Part shown: positions 1 through 8,550 of the stretch, piece by piece | Position numbering within the stretch: position 1 is the first letter of the stretch | Layout of the letters: every line of letters begins with the position of its first letter | NCBI GenBank assembly: GCA_963764585.1 | Contig: CAVXTB010000003.1 | Location: 248,001 to 312,000 of the forward strand | Length of the DNA: 64,000 nucleotides | Direction of reading: 5' to 3' | Source: JAOPZW01 sp963764585 | Lineage (GTDB): Bacteria > Actinomycetota > Thermoleophilia > Solirubrobacterales > Solirubrobacteraceae | Notes under the pieces: generated by a model | What the model was told of the DNA's origin: nothing | Database searches by the model: none | Seen by the model: only the letters and a program-made list of their open reading frames with translations | Translations under genes and position numbers: made by a program

Positions 1-137
1 GGCTGCGCGGGATCCTGCTCGACCTCGACCCGGGGCCGCGCCTCCGCCGCTGGATCGACCCCGGGCTCTGGGTGCTCGGGACGCTGACCGTCGGCTACGG
101 CCTCGTCCTCTTGATCGTCCTGGCCGTCCGTGCCTGA
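1..137 (+). CDS. C-terminal end of an unidentified membrane protein (cut by window edge)
   Basis: The frame is open from the window edge and stops with TGA at 135-137. The 44 residues seen end in one hydrophobic helix (WVLGTLTVGYGLVLLIVLAVRA) preceded by a charged stretch with DPG motifs. The stop overlaps the GTG start at 130 of the hydrogenase small-subunit remnant, so this was probably part of the same operon, perhaps a membrane partner of the hydrogenase. I do not recognise the family. Confidence 0.5.
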   Translation, partial: LRGILLDLDPGPRLRRWIDPGLWVLGTLTVGYGLVLLIVLAVRA

Positions 138-440
138 CGGGCCACTCGCAAGGCGGCTGCTCGAGCGCGGGATCAGCCGGCGCAGCTTCATGCGCTTCTG
201 CGGCGTGATGGCGGCGACGCTCGCGCTCCCGGCCGGATAACCGCACGCGCATCGCGGAGGCGCTCGAGAGCGCCCGTCGCCCGGTGCTCATCTGGCGCCA
301 GTTCCAGGACTGCGCCGGCAACTCGGAATCGCTGCTGCGCTCGTCGCATCCCGACGTCGCCGAGATCGTGCTCAAGACCTTCTCGTGGAACTACCACGAG
401 CTGATCATGGCCGCGGCCGGCGCTCAAGCTGCGAGGACCT
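130..440 (+). pseudogene. [NiFe]-hydrogenase small subunit, frameshifted and truncated
   Basis: From GTG 130 the protein begins with a Tat-type signal (RGISRRSFMRFCGVMAATLAL) typical of exported uptake-hydrogenase small subunits, then hits TAA at 238-240. One frame over, the family continues: RIAEALESARRPVLIW, then FQDCAGNSESLLRSSHP with the cysteine expected to ligand the proximal Fe-S cluster, and YHELIMAAAGAQA. Homology ends about 95 residues into a roughly 300-360 residue family, directly against the GTG start of the maturation protease at 441. The rest of the small subunit and the whole large subunit are missing. One base lost near 235 plus a large deletion explains it. A mis-join in assembly would look the same. 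Confidence 0.8.
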
Positions 441-917
441 GTGAACACGGTCGTCATCGGTGTCGGCAACGTCCTGCTGTCCGACGACGGGCTCGGTGTA
501 CACGCGCTGCGCCGGCTGCGCGAGCGCTACGTCCTGCCGGCCGTCGAGCTCGTCGAGGGCGGCACCGTTGGCCTGCTCCTGCTTACGCACCTCGCCGACG
601 CTCGACGCGCGATCGTCCTGGACGCGGTCGACGTCGGCGCGCGGCCCGCGACGCTCGTGCGCCTGGCCGATGAGGAGTGCGAGCGCGCATTCGCGACCGG
701 CATGACCGTTCACGACGTCGGCCTGGCCGACCTGCTCGCCGCCGCGCGCCTCAGCGGTGTCTGGCCGGAGGAGCTGATCGTGCACGGCGCGCAACCGGCC
801 TCGGTCGCGATCGGCAGCGAGCTGACCGCACCGGTCGCCGCATGCCTCGACCGGTTCGTCGACCGCGTCGCGGCCGAGCTCGCGGCTCCCGCCCGCCCGC
901 TCAGGCGCCCTGCGTGA
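441..917 (+). CDS. [NiFe]-hydrogenase maturation endopeptidase (HyaD/HupD family)
   Basis: 158 residues, the normal length. The N-terminus VIGVGNVLLSDDGLGVHAL is the family signature: the Asp/Glu-type nickel-sensing region after GxGN. A central VLDAVDVG and the His of MTVHDVGL are the other expected metal-binding positions. In intact systems this protease removes the C-terminal tail of the large subunit after nickel insertion. Its substrate gene is missing next door, so it is either an orphan or serves a hydrogenase elsewhere. GTG start 441 lies at the deletion scar of the small subunit. The 3' end overlaps the convergent ATPase subunit D gene by 17 bases. Confidence 0.85.
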   Translation: MNTVVIGVGNVLLSDDGLGVHALRRLRERYVLPAVELVEGGTVGLLLLTHLADARRAIVLDAVDVGARPATLVRLADEECERAFATGMTVHDVGLADLLAAARLSGVWPEELIVHGAQPASVAIGSELTAPVAACLDRFVDRVAAELAAPARPLRRPA

Positions 918-1503
918 CCCGGCGCAAGCGCGCGCCGTCCTCGCGCTCGAGCTCCTCGAGCCCGAGCTCGAGGTGCCGCAGGGCGTCCTCGTGCGCCGGG
1001 ATCCAGGTGCGCGCGATCGCGTTGCGCCGCAGCCGCGTGGCGCGCAGCTCCGCGTCGATGCGACGCAGCGCCCCTTCGGCCGTCGCGATCGCGAGCGCGG
1101 CCTGCAGCGCGCGCCGGTGCGCCGCGGCGGCGCAGTGCAGCGCCGCGCCTCCGCCGAGCGCGCCCTGCGGCGCGGATTCGACGGCCGCCTCGGCGGGGCA
1201 GCTGACGCCGAGGATCGCGCGCCAGCGCACGGTCACCGACGCCGGGACGGCGACGGCCGCGCTGCCGAGCGCGAGCTGGCGCTCGCCGCCCATCACCGCG
1301 GCCCGCGTGAGCCAGCGCTCGGCCTCGCGCGCGCTGCGCTCCCAGTCCTCGCGGGCCTGCGCGACCACCGGCTCCAGGCGGGCGCGCTCGCGCAGGAGCG
1401 CGCGGAGCTTCTCGTCGAGCAGCTCGGCCCCGCGGCGCGCGACCGCCAGGCGGTGGGCGAGCCACGGGCGCCCCGCGCGACCCGGAGGGTGGCGGACCTT
1501 CAT
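901..1503 (-). CDS. atpD: V/A-type ATP synthase subunit D (central stalk)
   Basis: 200 residues with the long N- and C-terminal helices of the rotor shaft; the C-terminal signature RRNAIARTWIPAHEDALRHL matches the family. It is the last gene of the nine-gene ATPase operon. Its ATG (1501-1503) overlaps the stop of subunit B in an ATGA, so translation is coupled. The subunit turns inside the A3B3 head. Residues 1-20 are Arg/Pro-rich, as often in GC-rich actinobacteria. The tail overlaps the convergent hydrogenase protease. Confidence 0.9.
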   Translation of the reverse strand: MKVRHPPGRAGRPWLAHRLAVARRGAELLDEKLRALLRERARLEPVVAQAREDWERSAREAERWLTRAAVMGGERQLALGSAAVAVPASVTVRWRAILGVSCPAEAAVESAPQGALGGGAALHCAAAAHRRALQAALAIATAEGALRRIDAELRATRLRRNAIARTWIPAHEDALRHLELGLEELEREDGARLRRVTQGA

Positions 1504-2882
1504 CCGCGGGCTCCGTCGTAATGCGCGTCCAGCGACGCGTCGGAGATCATCGTCAGCTCGGCGCGCGGCAGCCGCGACACGACGCGCCAGCCACGATCGA
1601 GCGTCTCCTGCAGGGAACGGCCCTCGCCGCGCTCCTGACCGACGAACTCAGCGTTCATGGCGTCGGCGAACGCAAGCCGGCGCCGCTCGGCGTCCGAGAG
1701 CGCGTCCTCGCCGAGCACCTCGGCGAGCTCTCGCGCGCGGCGCGCCTCGGCGGCGAGCGCGTAGAGCTGCGCGGCCAGCTCGAGGTGGTCGGCGCGCGTG
1801 CGGCCGGCGCCCGCGCCCAGGCGCATGAGGCGCGAGAGCGACCCGAGCGGGTCGAAGGGCGGGTAGATGCCCTGCGCGTGCAGGTCGGGCGCGAGCACGA
1901 GCTGGCCCTCGGTGATGTAGCCGGCGGTGTCGGGGACAGGGTGGTTGACGTCGCCGGCGGGCATCGTCAGCACCGGGAGCTGGGTGACCGAGCCGTTCCG
2001 ACCCTTGATCCTGCCCGCGCGCTCGAGCAGTGCGGCCAGGTCGCTGTAGAGGTGGCCGGGGTAGCCGCGGCGCGAGGGGATCTCGCCGCGAGAGGCCGCC
2101 ACCTCCCGCAGCGCCTCGCAGTAGCTCGTCAGGTCGGCCATGACCACGAGCACGTGCCGGTCGCGCTCGAAGGCCAGGTGCTCGGCGATCGTCAGGGCGA
2201 TCTGCGGCGTCACGAGCCGCTCCACGAGCGGGTCGTCGGCGGTGTTGAGCAGGACCACGAGGTCGCCCTCCGCGCGCGTGGCCAGCGTGGCGCCGACCTC
2301 GGCCGCATCGGCGTGCGTGATGCCGATCGCCGCGAAGATCACGGCGAACGGCTCGCCCTCGCCGGCCCGCGCCTGGGCCGCGATCTGCGCGGCCAGCTCG
2401 AGGTGCGGCAGGCCGCCGACGGAGAAGATCGGGAGCTTCTGGCCGCGCACCAGCGTGGCCAGGCCGTCGATCGCCGACATGCCGGTGAGGACCGGCTCGC
2501 GCGGGGTCTCGCGGCGCCACGGGTTGATCGGCTCGCCGGCGACCTCACGCAGCTCGCCGAGGATCGGCGGCCCACCGTCGAGTGGCTCCCCGCGGCCGTT
2601 GCACACGCGGCCGAGCCAGTCCTCGCCGACCGGGACGCGCAGCGGCGCGCCGGTGAACGCGATGCGCAGTCCGTCGGTCCCGAGGCCGTCGGTGCCCTCG
2701 AAGACCTGGATCACCGCGAGGTCGTCGTGCACGTCGAGCACGACGCCGTGGCGGCGCTCTCCCGAGGCCAGCCGGATCTCGGCGATCTCGTCCCAGCCCA
2801 CGCCGGTCACGTCGCCGACGACGACGAGCGGCCCGCGGACCGAGTCGACGCGCATGTGCTCGATCGACGCCTTCAGGCCCAC
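1500..2882 (-). CDS. atpB: V/A-type ATP synthase subunit B (non-catalytic)
   Basis: 460 residues, usual length. It has the beta-barrel start (GPLVVVGDVTGVGWDE), the EPINPWRR and LTGMSAIDGLATLVRGQKLPIFSVGGLPH region of B subunits with no canonical Walker A lysine motif, and the conserved SRRGYPGHLYSDLAALLERAGR segment. It forms the head with subunit A. The start is GTG 2880-2882, which lies inside the end of subunit A (stop at 2873-2875), so the two are translationally coupled. The name atpB follows V-type usage, not F-type. Confidence 0.93.
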   Translation of the reverse strand: MGLKASIEHMRVDSVRGPLVVVGDVTGVGWDEIAEIRLASGERRHGVVLDVHDDLAVIQVFEGTDGLGTDGLRIAFTGAPLRVPVGEDWLGRVCNGRGEPLDGGPPILGELREVAGEPINPWRRETPREPVLTGMSAIDGLATLVRGQKLPIFSVGGLPHLELAAQIAAQARAGEGEPFAVIFAAIGITHADAAEVGATLATRAEGDLVVLLNTADDPLVERLVTPQIALTIAEHLAFERDRHVLVVMADLTSYCEALREVAASRGEIPSRRGYPGHLYSDLAALLERAGRIKGRNGSVTQLPVLTMPAGDVNHPVPDTAGYITEGQLVLAPDLHAQGIYPPFDPLGSLSRLMRLGAGAGRTRADHLELAAQLYALAAEARRARELAEVLGEDALSDAERRRLAFADAMNAEFVGQERGEGRSLQETLDRGWRVVSRLPRAELTMISDASLDAHYDGARG

Positions 2883-4660
2883 GGGGTCCCCCCGTCGCGC
2901 GGCTTCGCGCCCGATACCGCTGTGGTCGGGGGCGCCAGCGCCTCCAGCCGTTGCAGCAGCGCATCGCGGATGGCATCCACACCGTGCGCGTCCTCGGGGC
3001 CGACGCGATCGCGCACGCGGGCGGCGTCGGAGAAGTCGAGCTCCTCGATGCGCGCGCCGGTCACGCCGCGCCCGATCAGCTCCATCGCGCGGTCGTGGAT
3101 CGCGAGCACCATCGCCAGCAGCGCCGCCTGCTTGGGGGCCGCCGACCAGGCGTCGTTGTCGCTGAGCGCGTTCTGCTGGAGCACGGCCTCGCGCAGCAGG
3201 CGCCCGGTGAGCAGGACGACGCGCTCGCGATCGGGCAGCGAGGCGGAGCCCACGAGCTCGGCCACCGCCTGCACCCGATCGGCCTCGGCCAGGAGCGCGA
3301 CGGCCCGCGCCCGGCGCTCGGCCCAGCCGGCGTCACCACCGTCGTCGGCGTGCCAGCGAGCCACCTGCGCCACGTCGCGCGACGCCGAGGCCCCCCAGCT
3401 CACAGCGGGGTAGTGGCGCGCGTAGGCCAGGTCGCGGTCCAGCGACCAGACCGCGCGCACGAAGCGCTCGGTGTGCGCGGTCACCGGCTCGGCCATGTCG
3501 CCGCCCGGCGGCGAGATCGCGCCGAGGATCGTGACCGAGCCAACAGCCCCGCCCAGCGTCTGGACGCGCGCCGCGCGCTCGTAGAACGACGCGAGCGTCG
3601 GCGCCAGGCTTGCCGGATAGCCCTCCTCGGCGGGCAGCTCGCCCGTGCGCGACGCGATCTCGCGCAGGGCCTCGGCCCAGCGCGACGTCGAATCGGCGAT
3701 GACCAGCGCGTCGTAGCCCATGTCGCGATACAGCTCGGCCACTGTCACGCCCGCGTGGACGCAGACCTCCCGCGCCATCAGTGGCATGTTCGACGTGTTC
3801 GCGATCAGCACGGTGCGGTCCAGCAGCGACTGGCCCGTCCGCGGGTCCTCGAGCGTCGAGATCTCCTCCAGCACGTCGGCCAGCTCGTTGCCGCGCTCTC
3901 CACAGCTCACGTAGACGATCACGTCGGCGTCGCACCACTTCGCCACCTGCTGCAGCAGCACGGTCTTGCCCGTGCCGAAGCCGCCCGGCACCGCGGCGGT
4001 CGACCCGCGGGCGATCGGGAAGAGCAGGTCGAGGGCGCGCTGGCCCGTGCTCAGCGGCACCGACGCGTCGAGCCGGACCCCACTCGGCCGTGGCCGGCGC
4101 AACGGCCAGGGGTGGGCGAGCCGCACGTCAGTTCCGGCGATCCGGGCGATCGGCTCGGCGACGGTGTACTCGCCCTCGGGCGCCAGCCATTCGACGGCGC
4201 CGCCGACCCCCGGCGGCACGAGCACACGCGCCTCGATGGCCTGCGTCTCGGGCACCGTGCCGAGCACGCTCCCGCGTGCCGCGTCTGCGCCTTCGCTCGC
4301 GGTCGGCGTGAAGTGCCAGCGGCGGTCGGGCGGTAGCGTCGGGCTGCGCGTGCCCGGCGGGAGGCGATCGCCAAGCGTGTCGAGGCGGCGCAGCATCCCG
4401 TCGAAGACGCCGCCGAGCAGGCCGGGGCCGAGCTCGGCGGTGAGCGGGCCGGAGCCGAGGCGCGCCGGCGCGCCGGGCCCCAGGCCTCCGGTGTACTCGT
4501 GAAGCTGCACGACGGCCGCCTCGCCACTCAGCGAGATCACCTCGCCGGCCAAGCGGTGCGGGCCAACCTCGACGAGATCGAGCAGGTGCGCGCCGCCCAT
4601 GCCCGCGATCTCGACGACGGGTCCGGTGACCCGGGTGACGGTGGGAGCGGTCAGGTCCAC
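2873..4660 (-). CDS. atpA: V/A-type ATP synthase subunit A (catalytic)
   Basis: 595 residues. The catalytic P-loop GGFGTGKT is at residues 226-233, preceded by the A-subunit-specific non-homologous insert (about 100-200) with LAHPWPLRRPRP. Downstream are YVSCGERGNELADVL, LIANTSNMPLMARE and IADSTSRWAEALREI, all hallmark motifs of the V/A catalytic subunit. It hydrolyses or makes ATP at the A/B interface. GTG start 4660 overlaps the stop of subunit E by 10 bases. Confidence 0.95.
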   Translation of the reverse strand: MDLTAPTVTRVTGPVVEIAGMGGAHLLDLVEVGPHRLAGEVISLSGEAAVVQLHEYTGGLGPGAPARLGSGPLTAELGPGLLGGVFDGMLRRLDTLGDRLPPGTRSPTLPPDRRWHFTPTASEGADAARGSVLGTVPETQAIEARVLVPPGVGGAVEWLAPEGEYTVAEPIARIAGTDVRLAHPWPLRRPRPSGVRLDASVPLSTGQRALDLLFPIARGSTAAVPGGFGTGKTVLLQQVAKWCDADVIVYVSCGERGNELADVLEEISTLEDPRTGQSLLDRTVLIANTSNMPLMAREVCVHAGVTVAELYRDMGYDALVIADSTSRWAEALREIASRTGELPAEEGYPASLAPTLASFYERAARVQTLGGAVGSVTILGAISPPGGDMAEPVTAHTERFVRAVWSLDRDLAYARHYPAVSWGASASRDVAQVARWHADDGGDAGWAERRARAVALLAEADRVQAVAELVGSASLPDRERVVLLTGRLLREAVLQQNALSDNDAWSAAPKQAALLAMVLAIHDRAMELIGRGVTGARIEELDFSDAARVRDRVGPEDAHGVDAIRDALLQRLEALAPPTTAVSGAKPRDGGTPWA

Positions 4661-5151
4661 AGCTCCGCCACCCGCGGGCCGAGGTCGCGGACGCAGCGCT
4701 CGGCGATGGCGGCGAGCGTGTAGTCGACGGCGCGGCTGCCGGCCTGGCCGAGCACCCCGCCCAGCCCGGGTGGATCGAGGGTGAGCTCGGCGTCGGGGCC
4801 GAGGTCGTCGCGCGCCGCGGCCGCGAGGCGCTCGAGCAGCTGCGGGTAACCCGGGTCCTCGCGCAGCGCGAGCGCGGCGCGGCGCGCCTGCTCGAGCAGC
4901 GCGTCATAGGAGGCGCGCTTGGCGGCCAGCACCAGCATCCGCGCCGCGAAGCGCCCGCCCGCCCGCGTGCGGGCGGCGCCGGCGCGACCCTCGGCCTCGC
5001 CCTGCGCGCGGGCGCGTACGCGCAGCTCCTCCGCCTGGCGCCGGGCGTCCTGCAGCCGCGCTCCGGCTTCCGTGTCGGCGCGCGCGAGGATCGCCTCCGC
5101 CTCGCGGCGCGCGTCGCCGAGCAGCGCCTCGCGCGCGGTGTCCAGGCTCAT
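4651..5151 (-). CDS. V/A-type ATP synthase subunit E (peripheral stalk)
   Basis: 166 residues from the ATG at 5149-5151. The first half is a charged, Ala/Arg/Glu-rich coiled coil (REAEAILARADTEAGARLQDARRQAEELRVRARAQ). The second half is a small globular domain (PGYPQLLERLAAAARDD), as in peripheral-stalk E subunits. I prefer this start over an upstream in-frame GTG at 5169 because it overlaps the stop of subunit F in an ATGA like its neighbours. It should pair with the G/H-type coil at the head of the operon. Confidence 0.8.
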   Translation of the reverse strand: MSLDTAREALLGDARREAEAILARADTEAGARLQDARRQAEELRVRARAQGEAEGRAGAARTRAGGRFAARMLVLAAKRASYDALLEQARRAALALREDPGYPQLLERLAAAARDDLGPDAELTLDPPGLGGVLGQAGSRAVDYTLAAIAERCVRDLGPRVAELWT

Positions 5152-5369
5152 CGCGGGATCACCGCCCACACCAGGTCCTTGCGCTCCTGCAAGCGCGCGC
5201 CGAGTGCGGCATGCGCCGCCGGGGTGAGGATCACGCAGGCGACGTCGCCGGACAGCCGCTCCCAGGCATCCCGCGCGGCATCGGCGTCCTGGGCGGCGTG
5301 CACCTCGACGCCGGCCAGCGCGTAGCCCGCCACGCGCACCTCCTCGCCGATGGCCGCCGCCCGACTCAT
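5148..5369 (-). CDS. V/A-type ATP synthase subunit F (central stalk)
   Basis: 73 residues, a short version of the roughly 100-residue family. It has the expected alternating strand/helix pattern (VRVAGYALAGVEVHAA, DVACVILTPAAHAAL) and ends LVWAVIPR, the typical F-subunit end (family: P-x-I-x-x-I-P). ATG 5367-5369 overlaps the stop of the proteolipid gene (ATGA), and its own stop overlaps subunit E. It binds subunit D in the rotor. The assignment leans on operon position as well as sequence. Confidence 0.8.
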   Translation of the reverse strand: MSRAAAIGEEVRVAGYALAGVEVHAAQDADAARDAWERLSGDVACVILTPAAHAALGARLQERKDLVWAVIPR

Positions 5370-5785
5370 GCCTTGCCGATCAGCACGACGGCGATCACGA
5401 GGCCGTAGATGGCGATCCCCTCGGCGAGGCCTACGACGACCATGGCGCGGCCGAAGAGCTCGGGCTTCTCGCTGATCGCCGCGAGCGCCGCGGCACCGGT
5501 GTACGCGACGGCGATCCCGGCGCCGATTGCCGAGCCGGCGATCGCGATCGCGGCCCCGATGAACGCCGACCCGGCGCTGCTGTTCGACGCCGCGTCCTGG
5601 GCCTGGGCGGGGTCGACGACGCCGAGGGCCACGGCAGTCGCGGCGGCCAGCGCCGCCGCTGCGATCACGACGTCGACGGCGAGCAGCCGGCGCAATGCAC
5701 GCCGCGGGGCGCGCCGTGCCCAGCCGGCCGCGGCCACGCCGGCCAGCAGGGCCGCCGGAGCAGTGAGCAGAAGCGAGATGGTCAC
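5366..5785 (-). CDS. V/A-type ATP synthase proteolipid subunit K
   Basis: 139 residues from GTG 5783-5785, chosen because it overlaps the stop of subunit I in a GTGA. The C-terminal half is a classic hairpin (SAFIGAAIAIAGSAIGAGIAVAYTG, then MVVVGLAEGIAIYGLVIAVVLIG) with the ion-carrying Glu in LAEGIAIYG. The N-terminal half adds two more hydrophobic segments (about 3-22 and 40-60) without a membrane Glu. The protein is therefore either a four-helix proteolipid with one Glu, or has a cleaved signal-like leader as in Thermus. No Na+-specific ligand set is evident. Confidence 0.85.
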   Translation of the reverse strand: MTISLLLTAPAALLAGVAAAGWARRAPRRALRRLLAVDVVIAAAALAAATAVALGVVDPAQAQDAASNSSAGSAFIGAAIAIAGSAIGAGIAVAYTGAAALAAISEKPELFGRAMVVVGLAEGIAIYGLVIAVVLIGKA

Positions 5786-7155
5786 GTCGGCACCGCCTTT
5801 CGAACGACAGGGATCCTCCACGGTCTGAACGGCTCTCCCTCGCCCGCGAACAGACGCGAGAACAGCTCGTAGTACTCCAGGCGCATGGCCTGCACGCCCG
5901 CCACGAGCGCCTCGAGTGCGAAGGCGCCGACGTGGCCCACGGCGAAGACGGCGATCGCGGCGATGCGGCCGGTGGCTCCCGCGCTCCATAGCCCGCGCGT
6001 GCCGTCGAGGATGACCGCGCCCAACGCGGCGTGCATCAGCCCGAACGCGGCCAGGCGCGTGAACGAGATCAGGTTCGCGCCGACCCGGACCACGGCGTCG
6101 AAGACCTCGATGAGCGCCTGCACCACCGCGCCCCCAGCGCCGGACTCGGCTGCGAAGCCGACGAACAGCAGGACCGTGCCGGCGACGACGATCGCCGCGC
6201 CCGCGCCCAGCACGGCGGCCGACCCCAGGTAGCTGCCGGCCGCGATCACGCCCGCGCCCGCGAACACCGAGAAGCCGGCGATCCCCGATGGCGCGAGCAG
6301 TGCCGCGCGCGACCCGCCTTCGCGCCAGCGGTTGACGATGCCAAGCCCGTAGCTGGCAGCAAGCAGCAGTGCTCCGATCGCCACGGCAACCGCGAGTAGC
6401 CGGACCGGCTCGTCCAGCGGCGCCACCCAGAGCGTCGGGACGATGCCCGTCGGCCCGAAGAACTCGCCGTACAGCACGCCGAAGGCAGCGGCGGTCAAGC
6501 CGCCCGCCACCGGGAAGGGCCACAGCGGGCGCAATCGCGCCAGGCGTTCGGAGCGTGACCTGCGCAGCAGCAGCCCGAGCGCCGCGAGCAGCAGACCGTC
6601 CCCCGCGTCGCCGAACATCATGCCGAACATGAAGACGAACGTCACGGCGGCGAACGGCGTCGGGTCGACGTCGGCATAGCGGGCGGCGCCATAGGTATCG
6701 ATCAGCGGCTGGAACGGGCGCGCGAGTCGCGGTGGGCGCAGCAATGTCGGCGGCTCCACGAGCGGCGGGCGTCGCAGCTCGATCGCCGCCGCCCCGACCT
6801 GCGCCAGGCGCGCGGTGAGCGCCGGGAGGTCCTGGGTCGGGACCCATGCCAGTAGCGCGGCGAAGCGCCGGCGTCGCACCGCCCCCTCGGCGCGACGCTG
6901 CAGCTCGACCTCGCCGGCGAGCAGGTCGCGGCGTGCGTCGCGCTCGAGCTCCGCGACATCGAAGCCCGCCTCGGCCAGCGCCGGCCGCGGCTTCTCGGCT
7001 TGGGGCGCCGTGCGTTCCAGGCGTCGCAGGGCGTCGACCGCGTCTCCCTGCGGCGCCGGCAGCGGGCCGACGAGCTGAACCGTGCCCGCCTCGGCCGCGG
7101 CGATCAGCATCGCTCGCAGGTGGGTCGCGGGAGCGACCAGCGCCACGCGGCTCAT
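5782..7155 (-). CDS. V/A-type ATP synthase subunit I (membrane stator, compact form)
   Basis: 457 residues from ATG 7153-7155 (MSRVALVAPATHLRAML), short for a family usually of 600-700 residues. The cytoplasmic N-terminal arm (about 1-165) is reduced; the membrane part follows. Motifs FMFGMMFGDAGDG, FGVLYGEFFG and VRVGANLISFTRLAAFGLMHAAL are typical, and the last contains the arginine that faces the proteolipid Glu. Translation could also begin upstream in frame as far as 7206, but the 19-base spacing to subunit C and the conserved MSRVALV start argue for 7155. Confidence 0.9.
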   Translation of the reverse strand: MSRVALVAPATHLRAMLIAAAEAGTVQLVGPLPAPQGDAVDALRRLERTAPQAEKPRPALAEAGFDVAELERDARRDLLAGEVELQRRAEGAVRRRRFAALLAWVPTQDLPALTARLAQVGAAAIELRRPPLVEPPTLLRPPRLARPFQPLIDTYGAARYADVDPTPFAAVTFVFMFGMMFGDAGDGLLLAALGLLLRRSRSERLARLRPLWPFPVAGGLTAAAFGVLYGEFFGPTGIVPTLWVAPLDEPVRLLAVAVAIGALLLAASYGLGIVNRWREGGSRAALLAPSGIAGFSVFAGAGVIAAGSYLGSAAVLGAGAAIVVAGTVLLFVGFAAESGAGGAVVQALIEVFDAVVRVGANLISFTRLAAFGLMHAALGAVILDGTRGLWSAGATGRIAAIAVFAVGHVGAFALEALVAGVQAMRLEYYELFSRLFAGEGEPFRPWRIPVVRKAVPT

Positions 7156-7174
7156 CGGCGTAGGGAAGCGGTGC

Positions 7175-8122
7175 TCAGCCAATGTCGTCGAACACCTCCA
7201 GGGCATCGGCGCTGCCGCCCCGCGCGGCGGACTCCAGGGCGCCCGCCGCGCGCCACGCGTCGACCCCCAGCAGGACGATGCTGCCCACGACCCACGGCTC
7301 GCCCATCAGCGGCGCATGGGCGAAGGCCTCGGCGTCGAGCTCGACCTGCCGCCACCACGCAACTTCGGCGGCCCAGAGGTCCGCCGGCTCCGCGACGCCG
7401 TCGAGGGCCCAGACGGCCTGCGCCGGGAGCGCACCGCGCAGCCCGCGCAGGCTGCCGGATTGGGCCCACGCGGTCCCGATGCCCGGCGGGCGGCGCGCGA
7501 GCAGCTCGTCGGGCGCGCGGCCGGCCAGGAAGAGCTCGCGGGCGACGAGCAGCGCGATCGCGCCGGGCACCCATTCGCTCGCCTCGTCCAGCGAGTCCAG
7601 CACGCGCCGGGCCCACGCCAGGCGCAGTGCGAGCAGCACGTCGGCGAGGTCGTCGGTACCGGGATCGCCCCACGGTGACGCGGCGAGGGCGGCGCGCGCT
7701 TCCGCCGCGGTGCGTGTCTCGGCCACGCGCTCCCAAGCGGTCGCGAGCCCGCCGAGCTCGAAGGGCGCCGGCGCCTCGCCGCCGGCGAGGTACGCGAGGT
7801 GGTCCTCGATGTTGGCGAGCTCGAACCACGCGGTCAGCGACCGGATCGCCTCGATCGCGCCGGGTGGCGACCAGCCGGCGAGCACACGGACGTGCCAGAG
7901 CGCGGTCTCCGCGATGGCGCGCTGCGCCCGCGCGAGGTCCATGCCGGGGCGTACGAGGCGCCCGTAGGCGCTGCCGGACAGCTCGGCGAGCGCGTCGTCG
8001 AGCGTCGCCGCCTCGGCGAGGCGGCGCGCCTGCTCGCGACCGATGCGGCGCGCGAGCATGTTGCGGGCGCGGACGCTGCCCGCGACCCAGCCGGGGCTCA
8101 GCGCTCGCTGCGCCTCACGCAC
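7175..8122 (-). CDS. V/A-type ATP synthase subunit C (AC39/d-like)
   Basis: 315 residues, almost all helical and Trp/Ala-rich, as in the funnel-shaped C/d subunit that links the central stalk to the proteolipid ring. Family-like stretches are GSVRARNMLARRIG near the start (residues about 15-28) and the repeated ALWHVRVLAGW / LTAWFELANIEDHLAYL segments that match the internal repeats of this family. GTG start 8122 lies inside the end of the preceding coiled-coil gene. The family is divergent; operon position supports the call strongly. Confidence 0.8.
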   Translation of the reverse strand: MREAQRALSPGWVAGSVRARNMLARRIGREQARRLAEAATLDDALAELSGSAYGRLVRPGMDLARAQRAIAETALWHVRVLAGWSPPGAIEAIRSLTAWFELANIEDHLAYLAGGEAPAPFELGGLATAWERVAETRTAAEARAALAASPWGDPGTDDLADVLLALRLAWARRVLDSLDEASEWVPGAIALLVARELFLAGRAPDELLARRPPGIGTAWAQSGSLRGLRGALPAQAVWALDGVAEPADLWAAEVAWWRQVELDAEAFAHAPLMGEPWVVGSIVLLGVDAWRAAGALESAARGGSADALEVFDDIG

Positions 8123-8517
8123 GCGACGACCTCGTCCACGAGCAGCGCGACGCGCTCGGCGCGGACCGCCTCGATCCGCTCGACCTCGCCAGCCGCGTCC
8201 GCGCGGGTCCCGCGCACGGTGCGCTCGGCCTCCGCCAGCACGTCGTTGGTGGCTCGTACGCGCTCGGCGTCGGCACCGAGCCGCGCCTCGGCGAGGATCG
8301 CCGCGGCCTCGCGTTCGGCCCTTTCCCTGCGGCGCTGCGCCTCGGCCCGCGCCTGCGCCTCGACCTCGCTCGCCTCCGCGTCGACGCCGTCGAGACGCTC
8401 GAGCACGGGTCCGAGCTCGCCCTCGAGCTCGGCGCCGGATGCCGGCACGCCAACCGCCTCCCCGGGGCGCCCCGGGGGTGCGACGATGCGGCGGAAGCGT
8501 TGCAGCAGCGAAGGCAC
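8098..8517 (-). CDS. V/A-type ATP synthase G/H-type coiled-coil subunit
   Basis: 139 residues. From about residue 40 to 115 it is one long Glu/Arg/Ala coiled coil (EVEAQARAEAQRRRERAEREAAAILAEA), as in the peripheral-stalk G/H subunit that pairs with E. The first 30 residues are Pro/Gly-rich. It is the first gene of the operon, so the promoter should lie just upstream, in the 33-base gap to the DUF2267 gene or beyond it. Low-complexity coils are hard to assign by sequence, so the function rests on context. Confidence 0.7.
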   Translation of the reverse strand: MPSLLQRFRRIVAPPGRPGEAVGVPASGAELEGELGPVLERLDGVDAEASEVEAQARAEAQRRRERAEREAAAILAEARLGADAERVRATNDVLAEAERTVRGTRADAAGEVERIEAVRAERVALLVDEVVACVRRSER

Positions 8518-8550
8518 GCTCGGTACCTGATCGGACCCTAACGCGGGCTC

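Noticed and set aside
5366..6847. A 493-codon open frame containing the proteolipid
   Set aside because: Only the last 139 codons are the K subunit; the upstream part is antiparallel noise within subunit I. The GTGA overlap at 5782-5785 fixes the start.
4700..8500. Reading the ATPase genes as F-type
   Set aside because: Subunit A has the V/A-specific insert and motifs, and subunits I, C and E have no F-type match; the operon is V/A-type.
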